Origin: JAUWQU01 sp964605095
GTDB taxonomy: Bacteria > Planctomycetota > Phycisphaerae > SM23-33
NCBI GenBank assembly: GCA_964605095.1
Contig: CAZSBS010000066.1
Span: 1-19,577 of the forward strand
Length of the DNA: 19,577 nucleotides
Reading direction: 5' to 3'
Positions 6,452 to 13,215 of the stretch are shown one piece after another. The notes beneath the pieces are model-generated. The model worked only from the letters and a program-made list of their open reading frames with translations, was not told the origin of the DNA and ran no database searches. The position numbers were made by a program, and so were the translations under genes. Position 1 is the first letter of the stretch, and the number at the start of each line of letters is the position of its first letter.

Positions 6452-7693
6452 TCAGTCCGTCATCCGCTTATAGGATTCCCGGTAGAGCCGGCCGTCGCCG
6501 GAAGTGTAGCCCAGGATCGGCAAGGTCGAGAGGTCATCGTCGTGGACGATCTGGTTGGTCCCGTCGCACTGCGCCTTGCCTTCGCATAGGATCGCCCCGC
6601 GGACCAGGGCCGTGCTCTTGAGAGTCAGGTCGCCGCGAACGTGGACCAGTCCGCGGATCTCGCTGGGGTAGCTGTCGGACTCGTCCGAATCGCTAGACCC
6701 GCTATACGGCACGCCGGAGGGGTTGAAGTTCGTGTCCTCGTGGCTCTCGCGAAGCTCCGAGCCGGATGACTTGTAATTCAGCACCAGGTCCCCGTCTACG
6801 ATCAACGCGGGCATGTCCTTGCGGTAACTCTCCAGCAGCACCTCTTTTTCGATCGTCAGCCGCCGGCATCGCACGACGAGCGTGCCGAGAATGCGGCTGT
6901 CGCGGAGCGTCACGTCGGAGCCGGGCGCATTCAGGTAGTACACGCCGTCGGCGTTGGCAATGCCCCAGGGGTTTCGCCCTGGCCCGATCGCCTGGCGGTT
7001 GATGAGCGTCCGCCCGGAGATGTCCGTGGCCAGCGCTCGGTACGTTTCGACCACCTGCGGGTCCGGCATGGTCAGGGGCGCCGCATGCTTGGAGACGTCG
7101 CCGGTGACGTTCTGCTTCCACCAGACGCCGTCCGCCTCGAGGTCGCCGACCAGCTCCGCCGTCTTCTTGTCCGCGTGGAAATCGTTGTTGGTCGAGGCCG
7201 CCCCGCCGGTGACCGTCAGTTGAGAGTCCTTGTCCATGGTGATGTCCCCACCGCTGTGGATGCACCTGGACAACGCCTCCAGCGGAAGGCCCTCCACGAA
7301 GCATCGCAGTCCGAGCTTGTACCGGCTGGCGCCGACCTGCCCGATTGCGACGATCAGCACCGGATCCTCCTCGTCGTCGGCAAGCTGGCCGTCGTCGGCG
7401 TCGATGATCTGCCACTGCATCGTGCCGTGGCCCATCGGAACCGTCACCACGCCCCCAAGCCGCGACCGCCAGTCCTCCGTGACCGCGATGCGGGCAAGGG
7501 CGTTCTCCGCCGCCGACAGCGCGAGCGTCTGCGCCTCGGACCAGTCGTTGTCGGCTGAGACATTCCGCGTGTCGATCCGCGCAACGCTTACCGCGGCCAG
7601 GCCGATGACCATCAGCACCGCGCTTACGCCGAGGATCATCACGTACGCGCTGCCGAGACGGCGGCGGTCGGGTTGTCGGAGTCGTTCTGTCAT
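6452..7693 (-). CDS. PilX/GspK-like pilus tip or minor pilin protein
   Basis: This 413-residue protein is the last gene of the secretion/pilus cluster. After a basic leader (RRRLG) a single hydrophobic helix follows (GSAYVMILGVSAVLMVIGLAAV, residues 14-35). This resembles the PilX/GspK N-terminus. The residue five places after Gly14 is Met19, not Glu; GspK, the pseudopilin that caps the others, is the one known to lack this Glu. The rest is rich in short beta-strand motifs with repeated GD/G-N turns (SGGDITMDKDSQLTVTGG, RGLVHVRGDLTLKSTAL), which suggests a beta-helix-like secreted domain. A Ser/Asp-rich run (YSGSSDSDESDSYPS) lies near residue 335. It begins 12 bases after the gspI-like stop, so it is surely in the same operon. 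Assignment as GspK rests mainly on order, size and N-terminus. Confidence 0.65.
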   Translation of the reverse strand: MTERLRQPDRRRLGSAYVMILGVSAVLMVIGLAAVSVARIDTRNVSADNDWSEAQTLALSAAENALARIAVTEDWRSRLGGVVTVPMGHGTMQWQIIDADDGQLADDEEDPVLIVAIGQVGASRYKLGLRCFVEGLPLEALSRCIHSGGDITMDKDSQLTVTGGAASTNNDFHADKKTAELVGDLEADGVWWKQNVTGDVSKHAAPLTMPDPQVVETYRALATDISGRTLINRQAIGPGRNPWGIANADGVYYLNAPGSDVTLRDSRILGTLVVRCRRLTIEKEVLLESYRKDMPALIVDGDLVLNYKSSGSELRESHEDTNFNPSGVPYSGSSDSDESDSYPSEIRGLVHVRGDLTLKSTALVRGAILCEGKAQCDGTNQIVHDDDLSTLPILGYTSGDGRLYRESYKRMTD

Positions 7694-7705
7694 GTCAATG
7701 GCTCC

Positions 7706-8344
7706 TCACGGTACGGCAGGACGGTTGAGCACGTGCGTGCCGGTTGTCAGTCGCCTGGCCTGGTCGGAGCCGATCTGCATCTCCGCGCCAACCCACGTGA
7801 CGAATGTCGTGTCGGTCCGCGGCGGCTGATCGTAAATGCTCTCGTCGCTCCGCAGGGCCTGGAGGCTGGTCGTCACGCCCGTCGGACTCGTGGCCGAGAC
7901 AGTTATCCGCACCAGCCCGGTGTCCGTCGAGGAAGTCTGGTTGGGGTTGTCCGGCTGGACGTACTCGACGGCGACCTTGCGGGTCCAGCCTGTCGCCCCG
8001 GTTATCGCTGAGCCGCTCTTGGTCTTCGGGGGGCACTCGCTGAGGCCGTCGTAGTCGTCCACGTCGTCCCAGGCACTCCGCACATCCACGGCCTCGCCCG
8101 GCTCCCGCCCGAAGTACACATCCTCGCCCGGCTCGAGGTAGCTACTTTGGAGTATCTCGCTCATCAGACCCCTTGCCAGCGCGCCGCCAGCGCAGCGGTC
8201 AAACTGGCTCCGCCTGGCCCTCGCAAACGAGCCCAGCGAGCTTACGGCCGCGACAAGCATCGTGGCAACAATGACGATCGAGATGACGCATTCAATCAGC
8301 GTCATGCCGCGCCGCAACTGATTGTCAGGCCCCTGCTGGTTCAT
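7706..8344 (-). CDS. gspI: Minor pseudopilin, GspI/PilV-like
   Basis: This 212-residue prepilin has a leader ending RRG, with cleavage expected after Gly13, then MTLIECVISIVIVATMLVAAV; Glu18 is the +5 Glu. The MTLIE variant with a helix followed by an ALARGLMSEILQSS block is typical of GspI/PilV-type minor pseudopilins, which start the pseudopilus tip complex with GspJ and GspK. The globular part has several acidic runs (DDVDDYDG). The start is 3 bases after the gspJ-like stop codon, and the K-like gene follows 12 bases downstream. The GspI versus PilV distinction is not settled by sequence alone. Confidence 0.7.
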   Translation of the reverse strand: MNQQGPDNQLRRGMTLIECVISIVIVATMLVAAVSSLGSFARARRSQFDRCAGGALARGLMSEILQSSYLEPGEDVYFGREPGEAVDVRSAWDDVDDYDGLSECPPKTKSGSAITGATGWTRKVAVEYVQPDNPNQTSSTDTGLVRITVSATSPTGVTTSLQALRSDESIYDQPPRTDTTFVTWVGAEMQIGSDQARRLTTGTHVLNRPAVP

Positions 8345-8347
8345 CTG

Positions 8348-8986
8348 CTAGTGGTTCCCATTGCCATTACCATTGCCATTACCATTACCATTGCCATTAC
8401 CGTTGCCATTACCGTTGCCCGGCTTGTAGTCGTAATGGCCCCACGCGTGGCCGTGGTGGTCCCAGAACAAGCCCCACTGGGAGCGGCGGCTTCGGCCGTG
8501 CCATATCTTGCCGCCAGGGGCGCTGTCGTCGCTGTCGGATTCCTGCTCGGCCGCCATCGTTGTCAGTCCGTACGTCAGCGCGAACTGCCGCACATCCTCC
8601 GCCAGCGTGATCTCCGGGCCGTCGTTTACCTGGCGCATCAACCGCCCGTCGGACTCGCCTGTCCACCAGTACTTCATGGTCTCGCTTACCCCGTCGCCAT
8701 CCCGGTCCGGCACGGTGAACGTGACGGCAGAGCTTGTGCGGTCCAGGAAGTCCTCGGCCGTCGAGAGGTCGCTGTTGAGCTCGCCAAGTGAGTCGGATGT
8801 CCGCAGCGCCAGGCCGACCACGTCATAGCCTTCGCTGATGGCCCGGCTGGCAATTACTATCGAGGCACTCATGCCCGTCAGCAGGATGCCGGTGATCGCC
8901 ATCGCCAGGACCAGTTCGATCAGCGTGTAGCCGGGACGCAATCCGCAATCGGAAGGTCCGCAATCCGCAATCCGCAATCGGTTCAT
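8348..8986 (-). CDS. gspJ: Minor pseudopilin, GspJ/PilW-like, with Gly-Asn tail
   Basis: This 212-residue prepilin has its processing site at Gly19-Tyr20 (PGYTLIELVLAMAITGILLTGM); Glu24 is the +5 Glu. The block after the helix (LRTSDSLGELNSDLSTAEDFLDRTSSAVTFTVPDRDGDG...YWW) fits GspJ/PilW, where a D-D-G segment leads into the first strands. Two features are odd. The leader (RLRIADCGPSDCGLRPG) is encoded by a short simple repeat based on ATTGCGG. The C-terminus ends in eleven Gly-Asn pairs followed by His, encoded by a 6-base tandem repeat. No other Met lies before the cleavage site, so the repeat really is in the leader. The ATG overlaps the gspH-like stop by 4 bases (ATGA). Confidence 0.72.
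   Translation of the reverse strand: MNRLRIADCGPSDCGLRPGYTLIELVLAMAITGILLTGMSASIVIASRAISEGYDVVGLALRTSDSLGELNSDLSTAEDFLDRTSSAVTFTVPDRDGDGVSETMKYWWTGESDGRLMRQVNDGPEITLAEDVRQFALTYGLTTMAAEQESDSDDSAPGGKIWHGRSRRSQWGLFWDHHGHAWGHYDYKPGNGNGNGNGNGNGNGNGNGNGNH
8358..8417. repeat. 6-bp tandem repeat (CCATTR) coding a Gly-Asn tail
   Basis: Ten consecutive units of CCATTG, CCATTA or CCGTTG run without a break on the plus strand. On the coding minus strand they read GGY AAY, giving Gly-Asn pairs at the end of the gspJ-like protein. Because the unit is 6 bases, gain or loss of units changes tail length without shifting frame. Confidence 0.9.
8937..8981. repeat. ATTGCGG-type simple repeat inside the gspJ leader
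   Basis: On the plus strand, units of CGCAATC and CCGCAATC occur five times in 45 bases (two at 8937-8952, three at 8958-8981), separated by AAGGT. Read on the minus strand this gives the IADCG peptide motif. From memory, such ATTGCGG repeats are scattered in many high-GC genomes, but they usually lie between genes. Confidence 0.75.
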
Positions 8987-9465
8987 TGGACCGTCGCCTT
9001 TCCGCTTGTTGCGTCCAGGGTGATTGTCCGGGTGAAGTTGCCGGATTTGAGCACGACCTGCCCGCCGCTATCGGCCTGGCCGTAGCCGTTAAAGACGACC
9101 GTCCTGTCGCCGCCGAAGTCAGCCGAGTCGACGCGAGAGCAATACGGCTCGGCCAGGAGGTCCACCTGGTAGCTCTGGGCGGCCCGGTCAAGCCCGGCCA
9201 GGTCGGAGATGGTGTACTGGGTTCCCGCTGCGTTGAAGGTAACTGTTCGGGACGCCCCGGCGTTACGGGCTTGTCGCGAGGCCAGCGCGAGGTCCTGGGT
9301 GATGCGTCTGGCGGCCACGTCAATACGGTACCTAGCCGCGGCCTGGCCGTAGCGGGGCACCGCGATCGCGGCGACGATGGCCATGATCGCGACAACCATC
9401 ACCAGTTCCAGCAGGTTGAATCCCTGCCGGCCCCGGCGATTCGTCCTGGGGTTTCCCTCAGTCAT
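8983..9465 (-). CDS. gspH: Minor pseudopilin, GspH/FimT-like
   Basis: This 160-residue prepilin is cut after Gly15 (RQGFNLLELVMVVAIMAIVAAIAVPRY); Glu20 is the +5 Glu, and +2 is Asn instead of the common Thr/Ser. The following AARRITQDLALASRQARNAGASRTVTFNAAGTQYTI block is the GspH/FimT signature: the helix leads to LxxARxxAxxxxxxVxF and then a beta-rich domain. GspH is the minor pseudopilin that joins the tip complex to the GspG shaft. Its stop overlaps the gspJ-like start (ATGA). It is separated from gspG by 165 bases that contain a strong hairpin. Confidence 0.8.
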   Translation of the reverse strand: MTEGNPRTNRRGRQGFNLLELVMVVAIMAIVAAIAVPRYGQAAARYRIDVAARRITQDLALASRQARNAGASRTVTFNAAGTQYTISDLAGLDRAAQSYQVDLLAEPYCSRVDSADFGGDRTVVFNGYGQADSGGQVVLKSGNFTRTITLDATSGKATVQ

Positions 9466-9481
9466 CAGGACGCTCCGAGTC

Positions 9482-9499
9482 CCCGCGTTTGGGCGGGGG
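9482..9499. repeat. Small hairpin just upstream of the gspH-like gene
   Basis: CCCGC and GCGGG arms around a GTTTG-type loop lie about 17-34 bases before the gspH-like start. In the transcript it would sit near the ribosome binding region, so it could lower translation of the minor pseudopilins. This is inference from position only. Confidence 0.3.
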
Positions 9500-9527
9500 A
9501 GAACCTCTCTTGCCGGAAACTGCCGAA

Positions 9528-9565
9528 CCGCTCGGCGCCACGCGGTTTTGCGCGGCGCCGAGCGG
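9528..9565 (-). promoter_or_regulatory. Strong hairpin between gspG and gspH
   Basis: A perfect 12-base inverted repeat CCGCTCGGCGCC (9528-9539) / GGCGCCGAGCGG (9554-9565) encloses a 14-base loop that can pair further (CGC with GCG). It lies 66 bases past the gspG stop. No T-run follows on the minus strand, so it is more likely an mRNA-stabilising or attenuating hairpin than a full terminator. Similar hairpins after major pilin genes are a known way to make more pilin than minor pilins. The rest of 9466-9630 shows no gene. Confidence 0.6.
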
Positions 9566-9630
9566 CCGGTGTGCGGGTTCGGGCGACCAATCGCTCGCCG
9601 CGACCCGACGTACTTACGAGGCCTGACGGA

Positions 9631-10107
9631 TCAATAATCCGTATACAGCTTGCCCCCGGCGTCCTTTTCCGTGGTGGTGGTGTTGGCCGCTATGTCGCCC
9701 GTGGTAGCGTTGTAGATCCAGCCCACATCGGTGCCGGTCGCGGCGGCTATGCCCGTATTGCCCTTTGCGGCACCGACGGGAAGCGGCGGGACCTTGCGGA
9801 GATACGGGCCGTAAATGCACGTCGTGGTGCGAGTGGCCGAAACTGCGCCAGCGCTGTCGGTGTACTGCGTCAGCGCGGTGGGCGCCAGGGCCACGGTGGG
9901 GAACGCCCCGGTGTGCTCGGCGGCGTACAGGTCAATCGCGCTGCGCAGCACTGCCAGATTGCCTGAAAGGGCCGCGTCGGCCGCACCGGCGGAACCGCGG
10001 CTCATCCGCGGAATCGCCACAGCCGCAATGATCCCGATGATCACCACGACAACCACCAACTCCAACAGGCTGAAGCCCTTCTTCCCATTTGTCTTCTTGC
10101 TTGCCAT
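9631..10107 (-). CDS. gspG: Major pseudopilin, GspG-like
   Basis: This 158-residue prepilin has a basic leader (MASKKTNGKKG), cleavage after Gly11, then FSLLELVVVVVIIGIIAAVAIPRMSRG; Glu16 is the +5 Glu. After the N-terminal helix (AALSGNLAVLRSAIDLYAAEHTGAFP) come GPYLRKVPPLPVG and GWIYNATTGDIAAN, the C-terminal pattern of planctomycete GspG-like pilins (GPYL...P...GW.YNATTG). It would form the shaft of the pseudopilus or pilus. A good Shine-Dalgarno site, GAGGAGG (10118-10124 on the complementary strand), precedes the ATG by 10 bases. Gaps on both sides (114 and 165 bases) and the downstream hairpin suggest that it is expressed at a higher level than its neighbours. Confidence 0.85.
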   Translation of the reverse strand: MASKKTNGKKGFSLLELVVVVVIIGIIAAVAIPRMSRGSAGAADAALSGNLAVLRSAIDLYAAEHTGAFPTVALAPTALTQYTDSAGAVSATRTTTCIYGPYLRKVPPLPVGAAKGNTGIAAATGTDVGWIYNATTGDIAANTTTTEKDAGGKLYTDY

Positions 10108-10117
10108 CTGATTGAGT

Positions 10118-10124
10118 CCTCCTC
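10118..10124 (-). promoter_or_regulatory. Ribosome binding site of gspG
   Basis: GAGGAGG on the minus strand, 10 bases before the ATG at 10107. It is clearer than the sites of most neighbouring genes. The rest of the gap 10108-10221 holds an A-rich run and no gene or convincing promoter. Confidence 0.7.
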
Positions 10125-10221
10125 AGTAAAGGTAAGTAATCCGATTCGCTCTTAACCTCATGTCCCTTCTTGCATCGGCCCAGCCGGAGGGGGACTTAAG
10201 TACCACCACAATTTTTTTCGG

Positions 10222-10755
10222 CTAGTCCTTCGCCAGCGAAAGCTTGACCCCGATGCCGTCCGCCCGGAGCGTGGCCGAGTTGCGGTCCACCGTCACCAGC
10301 TTCAGGCCGTCAATCTCTCGTCCGACGGTCAGGCACTGTCCGTCAATGATGGCCATGCCCCCATCCGCTCCGATGGCGGTGGCTGTCAGCTTGTGCCGCT
10401 CGGCGAACTGCCGCGCGCGAAAGCCAACCACAGTCGACCCTAGTGAATGGGGCCTGGCAACCCAGGCTTGCGACGGGCAGAACGCGTCGGTAACCGACGC
10501 GGCATCAAGCCCTCCCGCCCCGGCCAGCTTATGCAGGCGGTCCGCCAGCGTCTTCGGTGCCGGCGGGATGTTGGTCAGTGCCGCCGTCGCCCTCATCTGC
10601 TCGTCGAAATCCTGACCAAGCGAAACGCCCGGTGCAACCGACGCCGCGGCCTGCTCGGGACCCAGCGGAAGCCAGCCCACTCGGTCAGCCATGAACACGG
10701 CCGCCGCCAGACCCAGCACCGCCGCCAATGCTTTCCGTCGTTTGGTGAGTATCAT
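10222..10755 (-). CDS. GspB/PilP-like inner-membrane protein of the secretion cluster
   Basis: This 177-residue protein has a short basic N-terminus, one transmembrane helix (about residues 9-27, ALAAVLGLAAAVFMADRVGW), a linker, and a C-terminal beta-rich domain. The end, AIIDGQCLTVGREIDGLKLVTVDRNSATLRADGIGVKLSL, follows the GspB/PilP/GspC pattern in which a G-x-x-G-L-x-L-x-x-I/V-x-x-x-x-x-x-L motif ends in a basic or Gly turn. Such proteins link the inner-membrane platform to the secretin in the periplasm. Its place after pilMNO, where pilP sits in type IV pilus operons, supports this. It is separated from the pilO-like gene by a 204-base gap, and the ATG at 10755 has no clear Shine-Dalgarno site. 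GspB versus PilP cannot be settled here. Confidence 0.6.
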   Translation of the reverse strand: MILTKRRKALAAVLGLAAAVFMADRVGWLPLGPEQAAASVAPGVSLGQDFDEQMRATAALTNIPPAPKTLADRLHKLAGAGGLDAASVTDAFCPSQAWVARPHSLGSTVVGFRARQFAERHKLTATAIGADGGMAIIDGQCLTVGREIDGLKLVTVDRNSATLRADGIGVKLSLAKD

Positions 10756-10875
10756 ACGAAGGAAATAGAAGATACAAACGCCCGCCAGGCAAATCGCTGG
10801 ATCAAATCTTGAACAGGGACGCTAACCATTTTTGTGATCCACTGCGGTCAGGTTGTGGTGGAGCCGGCAGGCAGA

Positions 10876-10896
10876 GGGGAATCCCCGATATTCCCC
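10876..10896. repeat. Hairpin in the gap between pilO-like and GspB/PilP-like genes
   Basis: GGGGAAT (10876-10882) and ATTCCCC (10890-10896) are perfect arms around a 7-base CCCCGAT loop, so two alternative pairings (GGGGAAT or GGGGAT with their partners) are possible. It lies in a 204-base gap (10756-10959) that holds no gene I can support. No T-run follows on the minus strand. Confidence 0.4.
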
Positions 10897-10959
10897 GACG
10901 GAAAAGCGGCGCATGATGACAGTCACAAGCCACGCACGTCTTTCAGCGGTTACCGCCGC

Positions 10960-11535
10960 TCAGCGTTTGCCGCCGGAATCCTCGGCCGCGGCGTGCCAGA
11001 TCAGGTCGACGTGGAACTCAGCCGGCGAGCCGGGTTTCTGCGGGTCGCCGGCAAGCTCGAACGAGTTGACAGACGTGTCCGGGAAGGTGCTGGTCAGCTT
11101 GCACAGGAACGCCACGCATGTCGGATAGCTGCCGGTTCCGTTCATGCGGACAGGCACGCTGTCGAACCGCTCACCTCGCATCGTCGCGCCGGGCAGGACC
11201 TCGTTGACATTCAGGCCCGTTCCGGCGGCAAGGCTTGTGAGCCTGGCGATCCGCTGGTTGATGTTCCGGGCCGATTCCAGGCGAATGTTCTCCTTGGCCA
11301 GGCCGGCCTGGATCTCCGCCAGACGGCCGCGCTGATCGACCAGGAAGTCGTTAAGCTCCTTCTCGTTTCGCAGGGCGATAGCAAGCTGGGCTTGCTGCTG
11401 CTCGAGCAAAGACCCGCTCCGCAGCAGGGGGTTCACGCCTGGCATGAGCAGCGGCAGGGCGGTCGCGATAATGATCGCCGCGCCCGCGATGTCGATGTGC
11501 CGGGGCTTGAGGTTTGCCAGCCAACTGAGCTTCAT
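10960..11535 (-). CDS. pilO: PilO-like inner-membrane alignment protein
   Basis: This 191-residue protein has a short cytoplasmic N-terminus, one transmembrane helix (about residues 15-35, DIAGAAIIIATALPLLMPGV), a coiled-coil stretch (about 43-95, rich in Q, L, E and R), and a C-terminal alpha/beta domain (SVPVRMNGTGSYPTCVAFLCKLTSTFPDTSVNSFELAG). This is the PilO/GspM plan: a helical stalk followed by a ferredoxin-like fold with the VPV...G.Y..V..FL..L pattern. It pairs with PilN to join PilM on the cytoplasmic side to periplasmic parts. Its start overlaps the pilN-like stop by 4 bases (ATGA), which indicates translational coupling. Confidence 0.75.
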   Translation of the reverse strand: MKLSWLANLKPRHIDIAGAAIIIATALPLLMPGVNPLLRSGSLLEQQQAQLAIALRNEKELNDFLVDQRGRLAEIQAGLAKENIRLESARNINQRIARLTSLAAGTGLNVNEVLPGATMRGERFDSVPVRMNGTGSYPTCVAFLCKLTSTFPDTSVNSFELAGDPQKPGSPAEFHVDLIWHAAAEDSGGKR

Positions 11536-12161
11536 GGGCGGTTGTCCCCCTTACCACTCAGGGCGCATTCGATACGGAACGAGACGGCCTGGCCGTCCAT
11601 AAACTGGCGTTTCTGCGTCTTTATCAGCCGGACGCTCTCGAAAAGTCGCGAGTTTTCCAGCCGAAGCACGAACTGCGAAACGCCCGTCTGGGTCTGCGCG
11701 AAGCCGGACAGGTCCAGCAGGTATCGCTGGTACAGGACTTCCCTGGCCCCGAGGGCCTCGGCCCTGGCGGCCCCGGATGGGGGGGCAGATGGTTTCTCCT
11801 CGGCGCCAGCATCGACCGGCGCCAGCGAGCAGCGTTCCAGGACCACATCATCCGACAGGTCTCTCGCGACCATCGCCAGCAGCAGGCTCCAGTCGGGGTT
11901 CTGCGCCAGGGCGCGCGAGGCGGCGATCCGCCTCGACGCCTCGGTCAATGACGCTCGAAGCCCGCGAATCTCCTTGCCCGCCTTGCCGAAACGCGCGGTG
12001 CTTTGTCGCATCTGCTCCAGAACAACCTTGCCGTCGTCGGCCCCGAACGCCAGGCATGCCGCGTACGCTCCGCCCAGCAGCACGCCGTAAATGCCGAGCA
12101 CGGTCGCCCAGGTCCGCATGCGGTTCAGTCGGCTTCGCCTCTCGATCCGCCAGGCCGGCAT
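11532..12161 (-). CDS. pilN: PilN-like inner-membrane protein
   Basis: With the start at ATG 12161 this is 209 residues. It has an Arg-rich cytoplasmic N-terminus (MPAWRIERRSRLNRMR), one transmembrane helix (about residues 17-39, TWATVLGIYGVLLGGAYAACLAF), a coiled coil (50-85) and a C-terminal ferredoxin-like domain ending in a beta-strand with LSG...TQTGVSQFVLRLENSRLFESVRLI. That last pattern (L.G.......V..F...L..S..F..V) is typical of PilN/GspL C-terminal domains. A longer start at 12221 would overlap pilM by 38 bases with an unlikely WRPGWPGR leader, so I chose 12161, 22 bases after the pilM stop. Residues 115-135 (AGAEEKPSAPPSGAARAEAL) form a low-complexity insert. PilN normally binds PilM through its N-terminus. 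Confidence 0.72.
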   Translation of the reverse strand: MPAWRIERRSRLNRMRTWATVLGIYGVLLGGAYAACLAFGADDGKVVLEQMRQSTARFGKAGKEIRGLRASLTEASRRIAASRALAQNPDWSLLLAMVARDLSDDVVLERCSLAPVDAGAEEKPSAPPSGAARAEALGAREVLYQRYLLDLSGFAQTQTGVSQFVLRLENSRLFESVRLIKTQKRQFMDGQAVSFRIECALSGKGDNRP

Positions 12162-12183
12162 GAGATTATCGCGTGTCAAGGTG

Positions 12184-13215
12184 TCAGTCCTCCACCGGCC
12201 AGGCCAGCCCGGTCGCCACAACCATCGTCGAGCCGCAGTCGCCCTTCAGCGGCGCCGGGCACTCCGCCAGGTCCGACGTGGCCACAACCCGTACGGGCCA
12301 GTCCATCGCGCCGGCAAGCTGCCCGGCGAGTCCGGCCAGCCTCGCGCCGCCGCCGACCAGCAGCAACTGATCCGCAACGGCATCGGAGTACTGGTTGGAA
12401 ACGTACGACAGCGGGATTCGCATTTCCTCGGCCATTCGCAAGGCATACCGCTGATGGGCGGCGGCGATCGCCTCGGCCTCGGCGCCGGCTGGGGATGAGC
12501 CGCGGAGCATCTTCTCGACCTGGGCCGCATCGGCGCCCAGTTCGCCAGCCAGCTCGCCGACCATCGCGCCGTAAGCGCTCTTGGGGAGCTTGCGTTCGTA
12601 GATGACCACGCGGTCGTAGAGCAGCACCAGGCGGGCCGCGGTCCAGCCGATGTCCAGGATTCCCGCCAGCCCCCTCGTCGAGCGCAGCAGGGGCTCACAG
12701 GCCCTGGCAAGGGCCTGCGACTGGATCTCCAGCCGCTCGACGCGAAGGCCCTCGGCCTCGAAGCAGTCCAGCAGGCTGTCGGCGTCGGCATGGGTGCATG
12801 CGGCGCCCATCACGAACGTGGTGTTGGCTGCCCTGGCCGGGGCGGGCAGCCGCCAACTCGCCATCTCGAACGACTGCGGATCGCACTTGTGCATCCGCGC
12901 AAGCTCGCTGCGGGCGAGCATCTCTATCGGCGCGCCGGAACTGGCGGGGGGCAGTTCCATTATCCCCGTCAGCAGCTTCTCGCCAGGCACCGCCAGGGCC
13001 AGGCTGTGCCCGCGGAAGCCGGACGCGCTGAGCTGCTGGCGAAGTTCGAGCACCTCCAGACCGGTGATGCCGGCACCGTCGCCACTCCTGTCAACGCTCG
13101 TCGCGGCACAGATCCGCGGCCGGTGCCCGCCGTGGGCGAACTGCACCGCCTTGATTGAACGGTCGCCCACATCAACGCCGATGGGAGAGCAGCTTGTAAG
13201 GAGCGGCCAGTTCAT
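12184..13215 (-). CDS. pilM: PilM-like actin-fold ATPase
   Basis: This 343-residue cytoplasmic protein of the PilM/FtsA-like actin fold has phosphate-binding motifs IGVDVGDRSIKAVQF (residues 12-26), ILDIGWTAARLVLL in the middle, and LLLVGGGARLAGL near the end. These correspond to phosphate 1, phosphate 2 and adenosine motifs of the actin superfamily. PilM forms a ring on the inner face of the membrane bound to PilN and takes part in pilus or secretion assembly. In type II systems the equivalent part is the N-terminal half of GspL. Separate pilM, pilN and pilO genes are the type IV pilus arrangement. The start overlaps the gspF stop by one base (TAATG) and pilN follows 22 bases later, all in one operon. 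Confidence 0.85.
   Translation of the reverse strand: MNWPLLTSCSPIGVDVGDRSIKAVQFAHGGHRPRICAATSVDRSGDGAGITGLEVLELRQQLSASGFRGHSLALAVPGEKLLTGIMELPPASSGAPIEMLARSELARMHKCDPQSFEMASWRLPAPARAANTTFVMGAACTHADADSLLDCFEAEGLRVERLEIQSQALARACEPLLRSTRGLAGILDIGWTAARLVLLYDRVVIYERKLPKSAYGAMVGELAGELGADAAQVEKMLRGSSPAGAEAEAIAAAHQRYALRMAEEMRIPLSYVSNQYSDAVADQLLLVGGGARLAGLAGQLAGAMDWPVRVVATSDLAECPAPLKGDCGSTMVVATGLAWPVED

Noticed and set aside
10201..10221. T-run near 10212 as a terminator for the GspB/PilP-like gene
   Set aside because: The T-run is on the plus strand, so the minus-strand transcript has A there, and no stem precedes it.
12161..12221. Longer start for the PilN-like protein
   Set aside because: It would overlap pilM by 38 bases and add a Trp/Arg/Gly-rich peptide unlike a PilN N-terminus; ATG 12161 fits the operon spacing.
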